Shown: piece after piece, positions 1 to 7,703 of the stretch
Layout: each line of letters starts with the position of its first letter
How positions within the stretch are numbered: the stretch's first letter is position 1
Source of the DNA: Candidatus Krumholzibacteriia bacterium
GTDB taxonomy: Bacteria > Krumholzibacteriota > Krumholzibacteriia > LZORAL124-64-63
Assembly: GCA_014859985.1 (NCBI GenBank)
Contig: JACZKN010000571.1
Location: 1-8,085, forward strand
Reading direction: 5' to 3'
Length of the DNA: 8,085 nucleotides
The notes under the pieces: generated by a model
What the model saw: the letters and a program-made list of their open reading frames with translations, nothing else
Database searches by the model: none
What the model was told of the DNA's origin: nothing
Position numbers and translations under genes: made by a program

Positions 1-1
1 C

Positions 2-496
2 GCCCGGACCGACCTGCTGCTGCAGGCGGCGCGCCGCGAGCAGGCCGGCCGCGTGGGCGAGCTGCTGGGCACGGTGGATCGCCTGGCCGGTCGCGCCGCC
101 CGGGGCCTGGTGGCCGCCGATTCCCTGCGCTACGGCGTCAAGGTCGTCGACCTGGAGATCGCCGCCCTGCGCCTCGAGCGCGAGGTGGACCTGGCCAAGA
201 AGCAGGCCGACATCCGCCAGGAGATCGCCGACCTGAACCTCACCCTCGAGCGGGACCTGCCCCACCAGCAGGCCCAGTTCGAGGCCGACCTGGAGGGCGA
301 ACGCGTGCGCGTCGCCCTGCTGACGCCGCTGGAGCAGATCGGCCGCATCTCCGTGACGGACCGGCCCGTGCGCCCGCGCAAGCTGCGGGCCACGGCGATC
401 CTGACCGGGCTGGGTCTGTGCAGCGGGTTGTTCCTGGCCCTGGTCCGGGAGTACTACCGCCGCAACCGCGAGGCCATCCTCGCGGCGGGGGACTGA
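2..496 (+). CDS. Wzz-like polysaccharide chain-length / co-polymerase protein, C-terminal part (5' end outside window)
   Basis: The reading frame is open from the left edge (first full codon at base 2) to TGA at 494-496, so only the last ~164 residues are visible. They form a long, charged, heptad-like helical stretch (about 143-301, rich in Leu, Glu, Lys, Arg and Gln), then a short proline-containing segment with RPVRP (about 362-376), then one hydrophobic helix (about 383-445) and a short basic cytoplasmic tail (EYYRRNRE). A periplasmic coiled coil followed by a Pro-rich stretch and a C-terminal membrane helix is the usual C-terminal layout of Wzz/PCP-type proteins, which set glycan chain length or assist export. 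The stop overlaps the start of the ligase/polymerase gene by one base (TGATG), and a flippase follows, which supports this role. No kinase domain follows the last helix, so it is not a BY-kinase fusion. The N-terminal Wzz domain cannot be checked here, so the exact subfamily is inferred. Confidence 0.75.
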   Translation, partial: ARTDLLLQAARREQAGRVGELLGTVDRLAGRAARGLVAADSLRYGVKVVDLEIAALRLEREVDLAKKQADIRQEIADLNLTLERDLPHQQAQFEADLEGERVRVALLTPLEQIGRISVTDRPVRPRKLRATAILTGLGLCSGLFLALVREYYRRNREAILAAGD

Positions 497-1812
497 TGCG
501 CCGTGCCCGCCTGCTGTGCTTCGTCCTGGTCACCCTGCCCCTGACCAACTCGGTCACGCTGCCGGTGGGTTTTCCGCTGAAGCTCTACGAGGTGGCCGGG
601 GCCCTGGCCATCGCGGCGCTGCTGGTGGGCGGGGTGGCGGATCTGGGCCGGCGCGGGCGCATCCCCGTCCTGTGGGGCGTCTTCTGGTTCGGCAGCCTCT
701 TCGCCTCGGCCTGGGGCCTGATGCAGCTGGCGGAGGCGGATCTCAGCATGCTCGAGTGGGCCCACGGGCGCTTCCACCCCGCGGCCAACACGGTCTTCCA
801 TTACACCTACCTGGCGTTCGACCTCGGACTGATGGTGCTGGTGCTGCACGTCCTGGCGGTCGGGGGCCTGGACGAGCGCGCCTTCTGCCGCTGGTGGCTG
901 TACGGCGCGGCCCTGGCCGTGGGCTACGGCGTGGCGCTGAACCTGGTGACGGCGGCGGGGCTGCCGCCGGCGGTGCTGCTGCGCTGGGACGAGGTGCAGT
1001 TCATGACCGTGGCGGGGATCCCCGTGGCCCGCACCGGGCCCTTCGAGGAGGGCAACTACTTCGGCTGGTACCTGCTGGCCTCCACCGTGATCGCCGCCTG
1101 GGCCGCCCTGCGCTGGGGCGACCGCCTCTTCCGCCTGATGCTGCCGGTGCTGCTGCTGGGGGTGGTGATGACCGCGTCTCCGGCCGCGCTGCTGGGCGTG
1201 CTGGCGGTGCTGTTCTTTGCGGCCATGGACCGGCGCGTGCGGCCCGGGGCCAAGGTCGCGGCGGTCGCGGGGGCGGCGGCGGTGCTGGCGTTCCTGGTCA
1301 CGACCGGGCTGTTCCGCACCCTGGTCATCGACAAGTTCAGCCTGCTCTTCTTCGGCGGCGTGACCGACGTGACCAACGTCTCCCTGGTGCAGCGCCTGAA
1401 CGAATCGTACCACGCCTGGCTGATGTTCCTGGACCACCCGTGGGGCGTGGGCATGGGGAACTTCGGCTACTTCTTCGGGCACTATCCGGACCTCTACACC
1501 TGGATGGTGTCGGACTTCTCCAGCGTCAAGCGCATCGCCAACAACATCTACATCGAGGTGCTGGCCGAGCACGGGCTGGCCCTGGCGCTGCTCTTTCTTT
1601 ACCTGCTGTGGCGCCAGGGCCGGCGCCTGGTGCTGGCCCGGGAGCACCTGTTGGCCTTCGGCTACCTGCTCTGCTGCGGCTACTTCCTGGCCTTCCCGAC
1701 CTTCCGCCTGGCCCTGGTCTGGGTCTTCTGGGGGCTGCTGGTCCACCTGGGACGTGACGCCCGCCTGCGGCCCGGTGGCGATCCGCAGGGCGCGGGGAAG
1801 GCCTCGGCGTGA
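496..1812 (+). CDS. O-antigen ligase / polymerase-like integral membrane protein (Wzy/WaaL-type)
   Basis: This 438-residue protein is largely hydrophobic, with about ten predicted membrane helices. It would join or polymerise lipid-linked glycan repeat units on the periplasmic face of the inner membrane. Landmarks are R179-T-G-P-F followed by EGN in the middle, as in the R-x-x-G-x-F / N region of Wzy/WaaL proteins, and a large loop with V298-Q-R-L-N then H314-P-W-G-V-G-M-G-N-F, the classic 'HPxxGxGxxxF' signature of the Wzy_C region. It ends with N349-N-I-Y-I-E-V-L-A-E-H-G before the last helices. In WaaL-like ligases this last motif often reads HN; here the His is replaced by Asn. ATG at 496 is chosen because it overlaps the upstream TGA and follows a G-rich SD-like stretch at 487-491. 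An upstream in-frame start at 418 would lie deep in the previous gene and add a non-membrane Pro/Gly-rich leader. Ligase and polymerase cannot be separated by sequence; the neighbouring Wzz-like and flippase genes favour polymerase. Confidence 0.82.
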   Translation: MRRARLLCFVLVTLPLTNSVTLPVGFPLKLYEVAGALAIAALLVGGVADLGRRGRIPVLWGVFWFGSLFASAWGLMQLAEADLSMLEWAHGRFHPAANTVFHYTYLAFDLGLMVLVLHVLAVGGLDERAFCRWWLYGAALAVGYGVALNLVTAAGLPPAVLLRWDEVQFMTVAGIPVARTGPFEEGNYFGWYLLASTVIAAWAALRWGDRLFRLMLPVLLLGVVMTASPAALLGVLAVLFFAAMDRRVRPGAKVAAVAGAAAVLAFLVTTGLFRTLVIDKFSLLFFGGVTDVTNVSLVQRLNESYHAWLMFLDHPWGVGMGNFGYFFGHYPDLYTWMVSDFSSVKRIANNIYIEVLAEHGLALALLFLYLLWRQGRRLVLAREHLLAFGYLLCCGYFLAFPTFRLALVWVFWGLLVHLGRDARLRPGGDPQGAGKASA

Positions 1813-3179
1813 GGGGCCGGGCGGGGATCGTGCGCAACCTGGGCGTGCTCTCCGGCTCCCAGGCCGCGGCCCAGCTGCTGAACCTGGCAGCGCTGGTCTT
1901 CCTGGCCCGCGTCCTGGGCGACCGCTGGTTCGGGGTCGTGCAGGTGGGCGTCGCGGTCTCGGCCTACGCGCTGATCACCGCCGAGTGGGGGCTGCTGACC
2001 CTGGGCGTGCGGGAGCTGGCCCGTCTCGAGCAGCCCGCCCGGGCCCGCGCCTACGCCCGGGTGCACCAGGGTCTGCTGGCCGTGCTGGCGGTCGTGGTCC
2101 TGGGCCTGGGCCTGCTGATCCTGCCGCGGCTGCCGTTCTACCGCGAGGATCCGCTGCTGTTCCTGCTCTACCTGGCGCTGGTGGTGCCGCAGGTCTTCGC
2201 CCACGAGTGGATCGGCATCGGCATGGAGCGCATGGGCTGGGTGGGCGTGTCCCGGATCGCCGGCAGCGCGATCTACGCCGGGGCGGTGCTGCTTCTGCTG
2301 CGGCCCCTGGACGGGGCGTGGGGCTGGCCTGCGTGGCGCTGGGTGCCCGTGTTCTACCTGGTGTCCTTCGCCGCGGGCCAGGCGGCCCTCGCGCTGCCGG
2401 TCAGGCGGTGGCTGGGGGGCTTCGTGCTGCCGACCGTGGGCCCGCGCGCCGAGTGGGGCCGCCGCCTGCGGGATGCCGCGCCCATCGGCGCCTCGATCCT
2501 GACCATGCGGGTCCTGATCAACGGCGACCTGGTGCTGCTGGGCATCCTGGCGACGCCGGCGGTGGCGGGGCAGTACGCGGCGCCCGCCAAGATCGGCTAC
2601 CTCCTGGTGGTGGCCATGGAGGTGCTGTGGAAGGCGCTGCTGCCGCGGCTGTCGCGGCTGGCGGCCGAGCCGGGCGGCGTGTTTGCAGCCCGCTTCCGGC
2701 TCTACTTCGGCACGGTCGCGGTCGCCGTCGCGCCGGTCGCCGTCGGCGGGGTGCTGCTCGGGCCGGGCCTGGTGCGGCTGGTCTTCGGCGACCAGTACAC
2801 GGCCGGCGGGCCGGTGCTGCAGGTGCTGGCGGTCAGCTACTCCCTGCTGGCTTTGGGCTGGTTCCTGGGCAACTCCCTGCTGGCGGCCGATCGCCAGCGG
2901 GAGATCTTCCTGCCGCTGCTGGTCGGCGCCGCGCTGGTGGTGGGCCTGGGCCTGGTCCTGATCCCGCGGCACGGCGCGGTCGGGGCGGCGGTGGCGGTGC
3001 TGGCCGCCCACGGGGCCCTGTTCGGGCTGACCGCCGTGCGCTGCCGCCGGTGGTTCAACCGGGACCTGGCCGGGGCGGGCCTGCCGTTCCTGGCCCGGGC
3101 CGGCCTGTGCGCGGTCGCCTACGCGGCGGCCGCGGGCTGGCCCCTGCGGCATTGGCTGCGCCGCCTGCGCGATGGGTGA
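1809..3179 (+). CDS. Wzx-like polysaccharide flippase (MOP superfamily)
   Basis: This 456-residue polytopic membrane protein probably flips undecaprenyl-linked oligosaccharide across the inner membrane. The N-terminus (GVLSGSQAAAQLLNLAALVF, then LARVLG, F-G and further helices) is typical of polysaccharide biosynthesis proteins of the MOP/MATE-like fold. Hydrophobic segments recur along the whole length with basic residues in the cytoplasmic loops. The middle segment (A-P-A-K-I-G-Y, about residues 258-264) and the later 'LGNSLLAADRQR' region (about 353-364) match the usual second-half pattern. The start is GTG at 1809, overlapping the previous TGA (GTGA), and is supported by GGGGAAGG seven bases upstream at 1794-1801. 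A second GTG at 1830 is possible but has no comparable ribosome site. Length is close to the usual 420-500. It is the last gene of the polysaccharide operon seen here. I see no hairpin with a T-run after its stop. Confidence 0.85.
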   Translation: MRGRAGIVRNLGVLSGSQAAAQLLNLAALVFLARVLGDRWFGVVQVGVAVSAYALITAEWGLLTLGVRELARLEQPARARAYARVHQGLLAVLAVVVLGLGLLILPRLPFYREDPLLFLLYLALVVPQVFAHEWIGIGMERMGWVGVSRIAGSAIYAGAVLLLLRPLDGAWGWPAWRWVPVFYLVSFAAGQAALALPVRRWLGGFVLPTVGPRAEWGRRLRDAAPIGASILTMRVLINGDLVLLGILATPAVAGQYAAPAKIGYLLVVAMEVLWKALLPRLSRLAAEPGGVFAARFRLYFGTVAVAVAPVAVGGVLLGPGLVRLVFGDQYTAGGPVLQVLAVSYSLLALGWFLGNSLLAADRQREIFLPLLVGAALVVGLGLVLIPRHGAVGAAVAVLAAHGALFGLTAVRCRRWFNRDLAGAGLPFLARAGLCAVAYAAAAGWPLRHWLRRLRDG

Positions 3180-3208
3180 TTGCCAAGACGGGCCACCCGT
3201 GCCAGAGT
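3180..3208 (+). promoter_or_regulatory. Candidate sigma-70-type promoter for the FKBP lipoprotein gene
   Basis: TTGCCA (3180-3185, five of six matches to TTGACA) is followed after exactly 17 bases by CAGAGT (3203-3208). A TG dinucleotide sits one base before the hexamer (3200-3201), which is an extended -10. The -35 begins at the base right after the flippase stop codon. Transcription would start near 3215 and leave a leader of about 50 bases. The -10 alone is weak (three of six). The call leans on spacing and on its likeness to the two better promoters at 4079-4107 and 6287-6315. Confidence 0.42.
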
Positions 3209-3266
3209 CGGGCCGGAAAACCCCGGGCGGCGGCAGGACGTCCCCGGAACCAGGGAAAGGACGACC

Positions 3267-4067
3267 ATGCGCAGAATCGTGACGCACGCGGCGGCCGCGG
3301 CCGCCCTGCTCGGGCTGATCGTGGCCGGCTGCGGCCAGCAGGAGCCGAAGACGGCCTGGATCGAGATCGAGCCCGGCCTGGCCTACGTGGATTCGGCCTT
3401 CGGCACCGGACAGGCGGTGGCCGGCGACGACTTCGTCGAGGTCCACTACACCGGCTGGTACGAGGCCGACGACGACGACCTGTTCGCCACCAAGGGCGAC
3501 TCCCTCGTGAAGTTCGACAGTTCCCGCGACCGCGGCGAGCCCATCGCCTTCCCCCTGGGTCGGGGCCGCGTCATCGCCGGCTGGGAGCGGGGCCTGCCCG
3601 GCATGACCGTCGGCGGCAAGCGCACCCTGCGCGTCGGACCGGACCTGGCCTACGGGGCCGAAGGGCGGCCGCCCTTCATCCCCGGCGGCGCCACCCTCGT
3701 CTTCGCCGTCGAGGTGGTGGGCCTGCCCGAGGTCGGGCTGACCGTGCTGGAGCAGGGCACCGGTCCCGCGGCCGAGGTGGGCGACCGCCTCAGCGTGCAC
3801 TACACCGGCTGGCTGTGGGAGGACGGGCAGAAGGGCACGGAGTTCGATTCCTCCATCGCCCGGGGGCGCCCGTACCAGTTCACCCTCGGCGCCGGCATGG
3901 TGATCCAGGGCTGGGACTACGGCCTGACCGGCCTGGCCGAGGGCACGAAGGCGCAGCTGGTGATCCCTCCCTCGATGGGCTACGGCGCCCGCGGCTCCGG
4001 CGGGGCGATACCGCCGGGTGCGACCCTGTGCTTCGACATCGAGCTCGTGGCCGTCGAGAAGCCGTGA
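3267..4067 (+). CDS. Lipoprotein with two tandem FKBP-type peptidyl-prolyl cis-trans isomerase domains
   Basis: This 266-residue envelope protein should speed cis-trans isomerisation of peptide bonds before proline. The N-terminus is a lipoprotein signal (basic MRR, hydrophobic core, lipobox V-A-G-C with Cys22). Residue +2 is Gly, not Asp, so outer-membrane sorting is plausible. Domain 1 spans about 37-153 and domain 2 about 157-264. Both keep the FKBP12-type pocket: Y61, F83-D84, R89, F95, V102-I103, W106, Y129 and F146 in the first; Y179, F193-D194, R199, F205, V212-I213, W216, Y239, I248 and F256 in the second. So both may be active. Domain 1 carries a longer acidic loop with four consecutive Asp (68-71). 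ATG at 3267 is chosen because AAAGGA lies five bases upstream (3256-3261) and it begins an ideal signal peptide. The in-frame TTG at 3180 would put 29 extra polar residues before that signal. The gene lies between the polysaccharide operon and hppA; no functional link to either is visible. Confidence 0.92.
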   Translation: MRRIVTHAAAAAALLGLIVAGCGQQEPKTAWIEIEPGLAYVDSAFGTGQAVAGDDFVEVHYTGWYEADDDDLFATKGDSLVKFDSSRDRGEPIAFPLGRGRVIAGWERGLPGMTVGGKRTLRVGPDLAYGAEGRPPFIPGGATLVFAVEVVGLPEVGLTVLEQGTGPAAEVGDRLSVHYTGWLWEDGQKGTEFDSSIARGRPYQFTLGAGMVIQGWDYGLTGLAEGTKAQLVIPPSMGYGARGSGGAIPPGATLCFDIELVAVEKP

Positions 4068-4078
4068 GCACAAGCCGG

Positions 4079-4107
4079 TTGCATGACCGCGCGAATGCTG
4101 TTAGAAT
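4079..4107 (+). promoter_or_regulatory. Predicted sigma-70-type promoter upstream of hppA
   Basis: TTGCAT (4079-4084) and TAGAAT (4102-4107, five of six matches to TATAAT) are separated by 17 bases. TG lies one base before the -10 hexamer (4099-4100), an extended -10. Transcription would start near G4114. The region is visibly less GC-rich than the flanking genes. The surprising point is that a terminator-like hairpin begins about seven bases after the expected start. Confidence 0.62.
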
Positions 4108-4120
4108 CCGTGCGCTTTCA

Positions 4121-4155
4121 GGCAGACGCCTCCGGTCGCGGGGCGTCTGTCTTTT
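4121..4155 (+). terminator. Terminator-like hairpin with T-run between the FKBP gene and hppA (possible hppA attenuator)
   Basis: CAGACGCC (4123-4130) pairs perfectly with GGCGTCTG (4142-4149). The stem can extend by a G-U and a G-C pair at its base (4121-4122 with 4150-4151). Within the loop, CCG (4132-4134) can pair with CGG (4139-4141) around a GTCG tetraloop. TCTTTT follows the stem (4150-4155). This is a well-formed intrinsic terminator 53 bases after the FKBP stop. Because the predicted hppA promoter lies upstream of it, it would also sit in the 5' leader of hppA, about 45 bases before its start codon. Confidence 0.75.
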
Positions 4156-4187
4156 GACGGCCCGCCGCGGCCACGGATCCCCCAATC

Positions 4188-4193
4188 AGGAGG
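4188..4193 (+). promoter_or_regulatory. Shine-Dalgarno sequence of hppA (start-deciding)
   Basis: A perfect AGGAGG lies four bases before GTG 4198 and seven bases before the next in-frame codon, TTG 4201. Spacing alone would favour TTG 4201, and start-codon strength would favour GTG 4198. The two proteins differ by one residue. Confidence 0.75.
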
Positions 4194-4197
4194 AAAG

Positions 4198-6228
<2,031 letters not shown>

Positions 6229-6250
6229 GCTGCGCACCAGGCGCGACGGG

Positions 6251-6288
6251 ACCGGCCCGCCCCCCCGGGGACGGGCCGGTTCCTTTTT
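6251..6288 (+). terminator. Intrinsic terminator of hppA
   Basis: ACCGGCCCG (6251-6259) pairs perfectly with CGGGCCGGT (6272-6280) over nine base pairs. The C/G-rich loop can pair further inside. TCCTTTTT follows at 6281-6288. It lies 22 bases after the hppA stop. The last two Ts also form the start of the -35 box of the next promoter. Confidence 0.9.
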
Positions 6289-6315
6289 GGCGCCGGACCG
6301 CCGGCCTGTTAGATT
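6287..6315 (+). promoter_or_regulatory. Predicted sigma-70-type promoter of the aminotransferase gene
   Basis: TTGGCG (6287-6292, four of six matches to TTGACA), a 17-base spacer, then TAGATT (6310-6315), with TG one base before the hexamer (6307-6308). It shares the eight bases CTGTTAGA with the hppA promoter. The expected start is near 6322, giving a leader of about 68 bases. The first two bases of the -35 box belong to the T-run of the hppA terminator. Confidence 0.6.
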
Positions 6316-6326
6316 TGGCCGGGCAG

Positions 6327-6350
6327 CCGGCTCCCCGCCCCGGGGTCCGG
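6327..6350 (+). other. GC-rich hairpin at the start of the aminotransferase leader
   Basis: CCCCG (6333-6337) pairs with CGGGG (6341-6345) around a CCC loop. The flanking CCGG (6327-6330) and CCGG (6347-6350) can pair below a small internal bulge. No T-run follows, so it is not a terminator. It would sit about five bases after the predicted transcription start. In such GC-rich DNA short hairpins arise easily by chance. Confidence 0.3.
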
Positions 6351-6389
6351 GCCGCCGGGGAACCCAACCCCTCGCCGGAGGATGACGCC

Positions 6390-7703
6390 ATGGCCGCCCC
6401 GCAGCTCTCCGCCCATTTCGCCCGGCGCGACCCGTCGGTGATCCGCCTGGCGCAGATCGAGTTCGCCAAGCGCAACGACGGCACCGAGGCCGTCAACGTG
6501 GCCATCGGCAACGTCTCGCTGCCCATGCACCCGGCCATGCAGGGGCGGCTGCGGACCCTGGGCGAGGCGCCCAGCCCCTTCGCCGCGGGCGTGGTCAAGT
6601 ACACCGCCACCGTGGGCCTCCAGGAGACCAACCAGGCGTTCCTGAACATCATCGCCTCCAGCGGCCTCGCCACCGGCGGCCTGTCCTGCCAGGTGACCGA
6701 CGGCGGCAGCCAGGCGATGGAGCTGGTGATCGTCGGCTGCTGCGGGCCCGCCGGCAGCGACGAGCGGCCCCTGTTGCTGATCGACGCCGCCTACACCAAC
6801 TACAAGGCCTTCGCCGAGCGTCTGGGCCGGCGCACGGTCTCGATCACGCGGACCCTGGATACGGACGGGCGCTTCTCCCTGCCGTCGCTGCCGGAGATCG
6901 AGCGGGCGATCGCCGAGCACCGCCCCGGGGCCATGGTGGTGATCCCGTACGACAACCCCACCGGCCAGCTGTACGACCACGGGTCGCTGGCGGCCTTGGC
7001 GCGCCTGTGCGTGGAGCACGGCATGTGGCTGGTCAGCGACGAGGCCTACCGCGAACTGCACTACGTGGACCGGCCGGCGGTCAGCGTGTGGGGGCTCGGC
7101 GAGGACGAGGTGCCCGGCATCACCGGCCGCCGCATCGGCATCGAGACGGCGAGCAAGGTCTGGAACGCCTGCGGCCTGCGCATCGGCGGGCTGGTCACGG
7201 ACAGCCCCGAGTTCCACGCCCGGGCCGTGGCCGAGAACACGGCCTCCCTGTGCCCGAACGCCATCGGCCAGTGGATCTTCGGCGCCCTCGCGCACGAGTC
7301 CCACGCGGAACTGAGCGCCTGGTACGGGCGGCAGCGGGAATACTACCGGGGGATGCTGACGGGGTTGACGGGGCGCCTGCGGGAGCTGCTGCCGGGGATC
7401 ATCGTCTCCAGCCCGGACGCCTCCATCTACTCGGTGGTGGACGTCAGGGACATCGCGCCGGCGGGGTTCGACGCCCTGCAGTTCGTGCTGCGCTGCGCGC
7501 GCACCGGGCAGGTGCAGGTCGGCGGCCGGCCGCTTACCCTTTTGACCGCGCCCATGGCGGGGTTCTACAGCATGCCGCCGGGGGCGCCCAACCCCGGCCG
7601 CACCCAGATGCGCATCGCCTACGTGGAGCCGCCGGACCGCATGGCCCTGGTGCCGGACCTGCTGGCGGGGCTGCTGCGCCAGGATTTCGGGGCGAGGCCC
7701 TAA
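6390..7703 (+). CDS. PLP-dependent aminotransferase, class I/II (fold type I)
   Basis: This 437-residue enzyme should transfer an amino group between an amino acid and a 2-oxo acid. PLP-site residues are all in place. D188-N189-P-T-G supplies the Asn that contacts the cofactor. V-S-D217-E-A-Y220 supplies the Asp to the pyridine nitrogen and the Tyr. K256 in T-A-S-K256-V-W-N forms the Schiff base, with R264 (Lys+8) for the phosphate. M-R408-I-A-Y matches the C-terminal Arg that binds the substrate carboxylate. The N-terminal half has KYTATVGLQETNQAF and TDGGSQAMELV, typical of an aspartate-aminotransferase-like group; the substrate cannot be named from this. ATG 6390 is chosen because GGAGGA lies seven bases upstream (6377-6382). 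An in-frame TTG at 6315 would start inside the predicted -10 and add a Pro-rich leader. No biosynthetic partner genes adjoin. The TAA overlaps the stop of the convergent dinB. Confidence 0.9.
   Translation: MAAPQLSAHFARRDPSVIRLAQIEFAKRNDGTEAVNVAIGNVSLPMHPAMQGRLRTLGEAPSPFAAGVVKYTATVGLQETNQAFLNIIASSGLATGGLSCQVTDGGSQAMELVIVGCCGPAGSDERPLLLIDAAYTNYKAFAERLGRRTVSITRTLDTDGRFSLPSLPEIERAIAEHRPGAMVVIPYDNPTGQLYDHGSLAALARLCVEHGMWLVSDEAYRELHYVDRPAVSVWGLGEDEVPGITGRRIGIETASKVWNACGLRIGGLVTDSPEFHARAVAENTASLCPNAIGQWIFGALAHESHAELSAWYGRQREYYRGMLTGLTGRLRELLPGIIVSSPDASIYSVVDVRDIAPAGFDALQFVLRCARTGQVQVGGRPLTLLTAPMAGFYSMPPGAPNPGRTQMRIAYVEPPDRMALVPDLLAGLLRQDFGARP

Noticed and set aside
3188..3200. Small hairpin ACGGG-CCA-CCCGT after the flippase gene
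   Set aside because: Only five base pairs and no T-run follows, so it is not a convincing terminator. It also falls inside the candidate promoter spacer.
1680..4073. Very long open frame on the minus strand across the flippase and FKBP genes
   Set aside because: It runs antisense to two clearly recognisable genes, is full of Gln, His, Arg, Pro and Gly, and has no family signature. Such frames are expected opposite GC-rich coding DNA.
4106..4178. ATCCGTG (4106-4112) is complementary to CACGGAT (4172-4178), enclosing the terminator hairpin
   Set aside because: The first arm overlaps the -10 box and would be absent from RNA started at the predicted promoter. A 7-base match over this span is not rare, and it would not compete with the hairpin.
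4154..4182. TTGACG directly after the T-run as a second hppA promoter
   Set aside because: No -10-like hexamer lies 16-18 bases downstream (ATCCCC and its neighbours do not fit).
4068..4197. Riboswitch in the hppA leader (for example a fluoride-type element, known near some pyrophosphatase genes)
   Set aside because: The characteristic conserved blocks of that class are not recognisable. The leader holds one simple hairpin and then the ribosome site.
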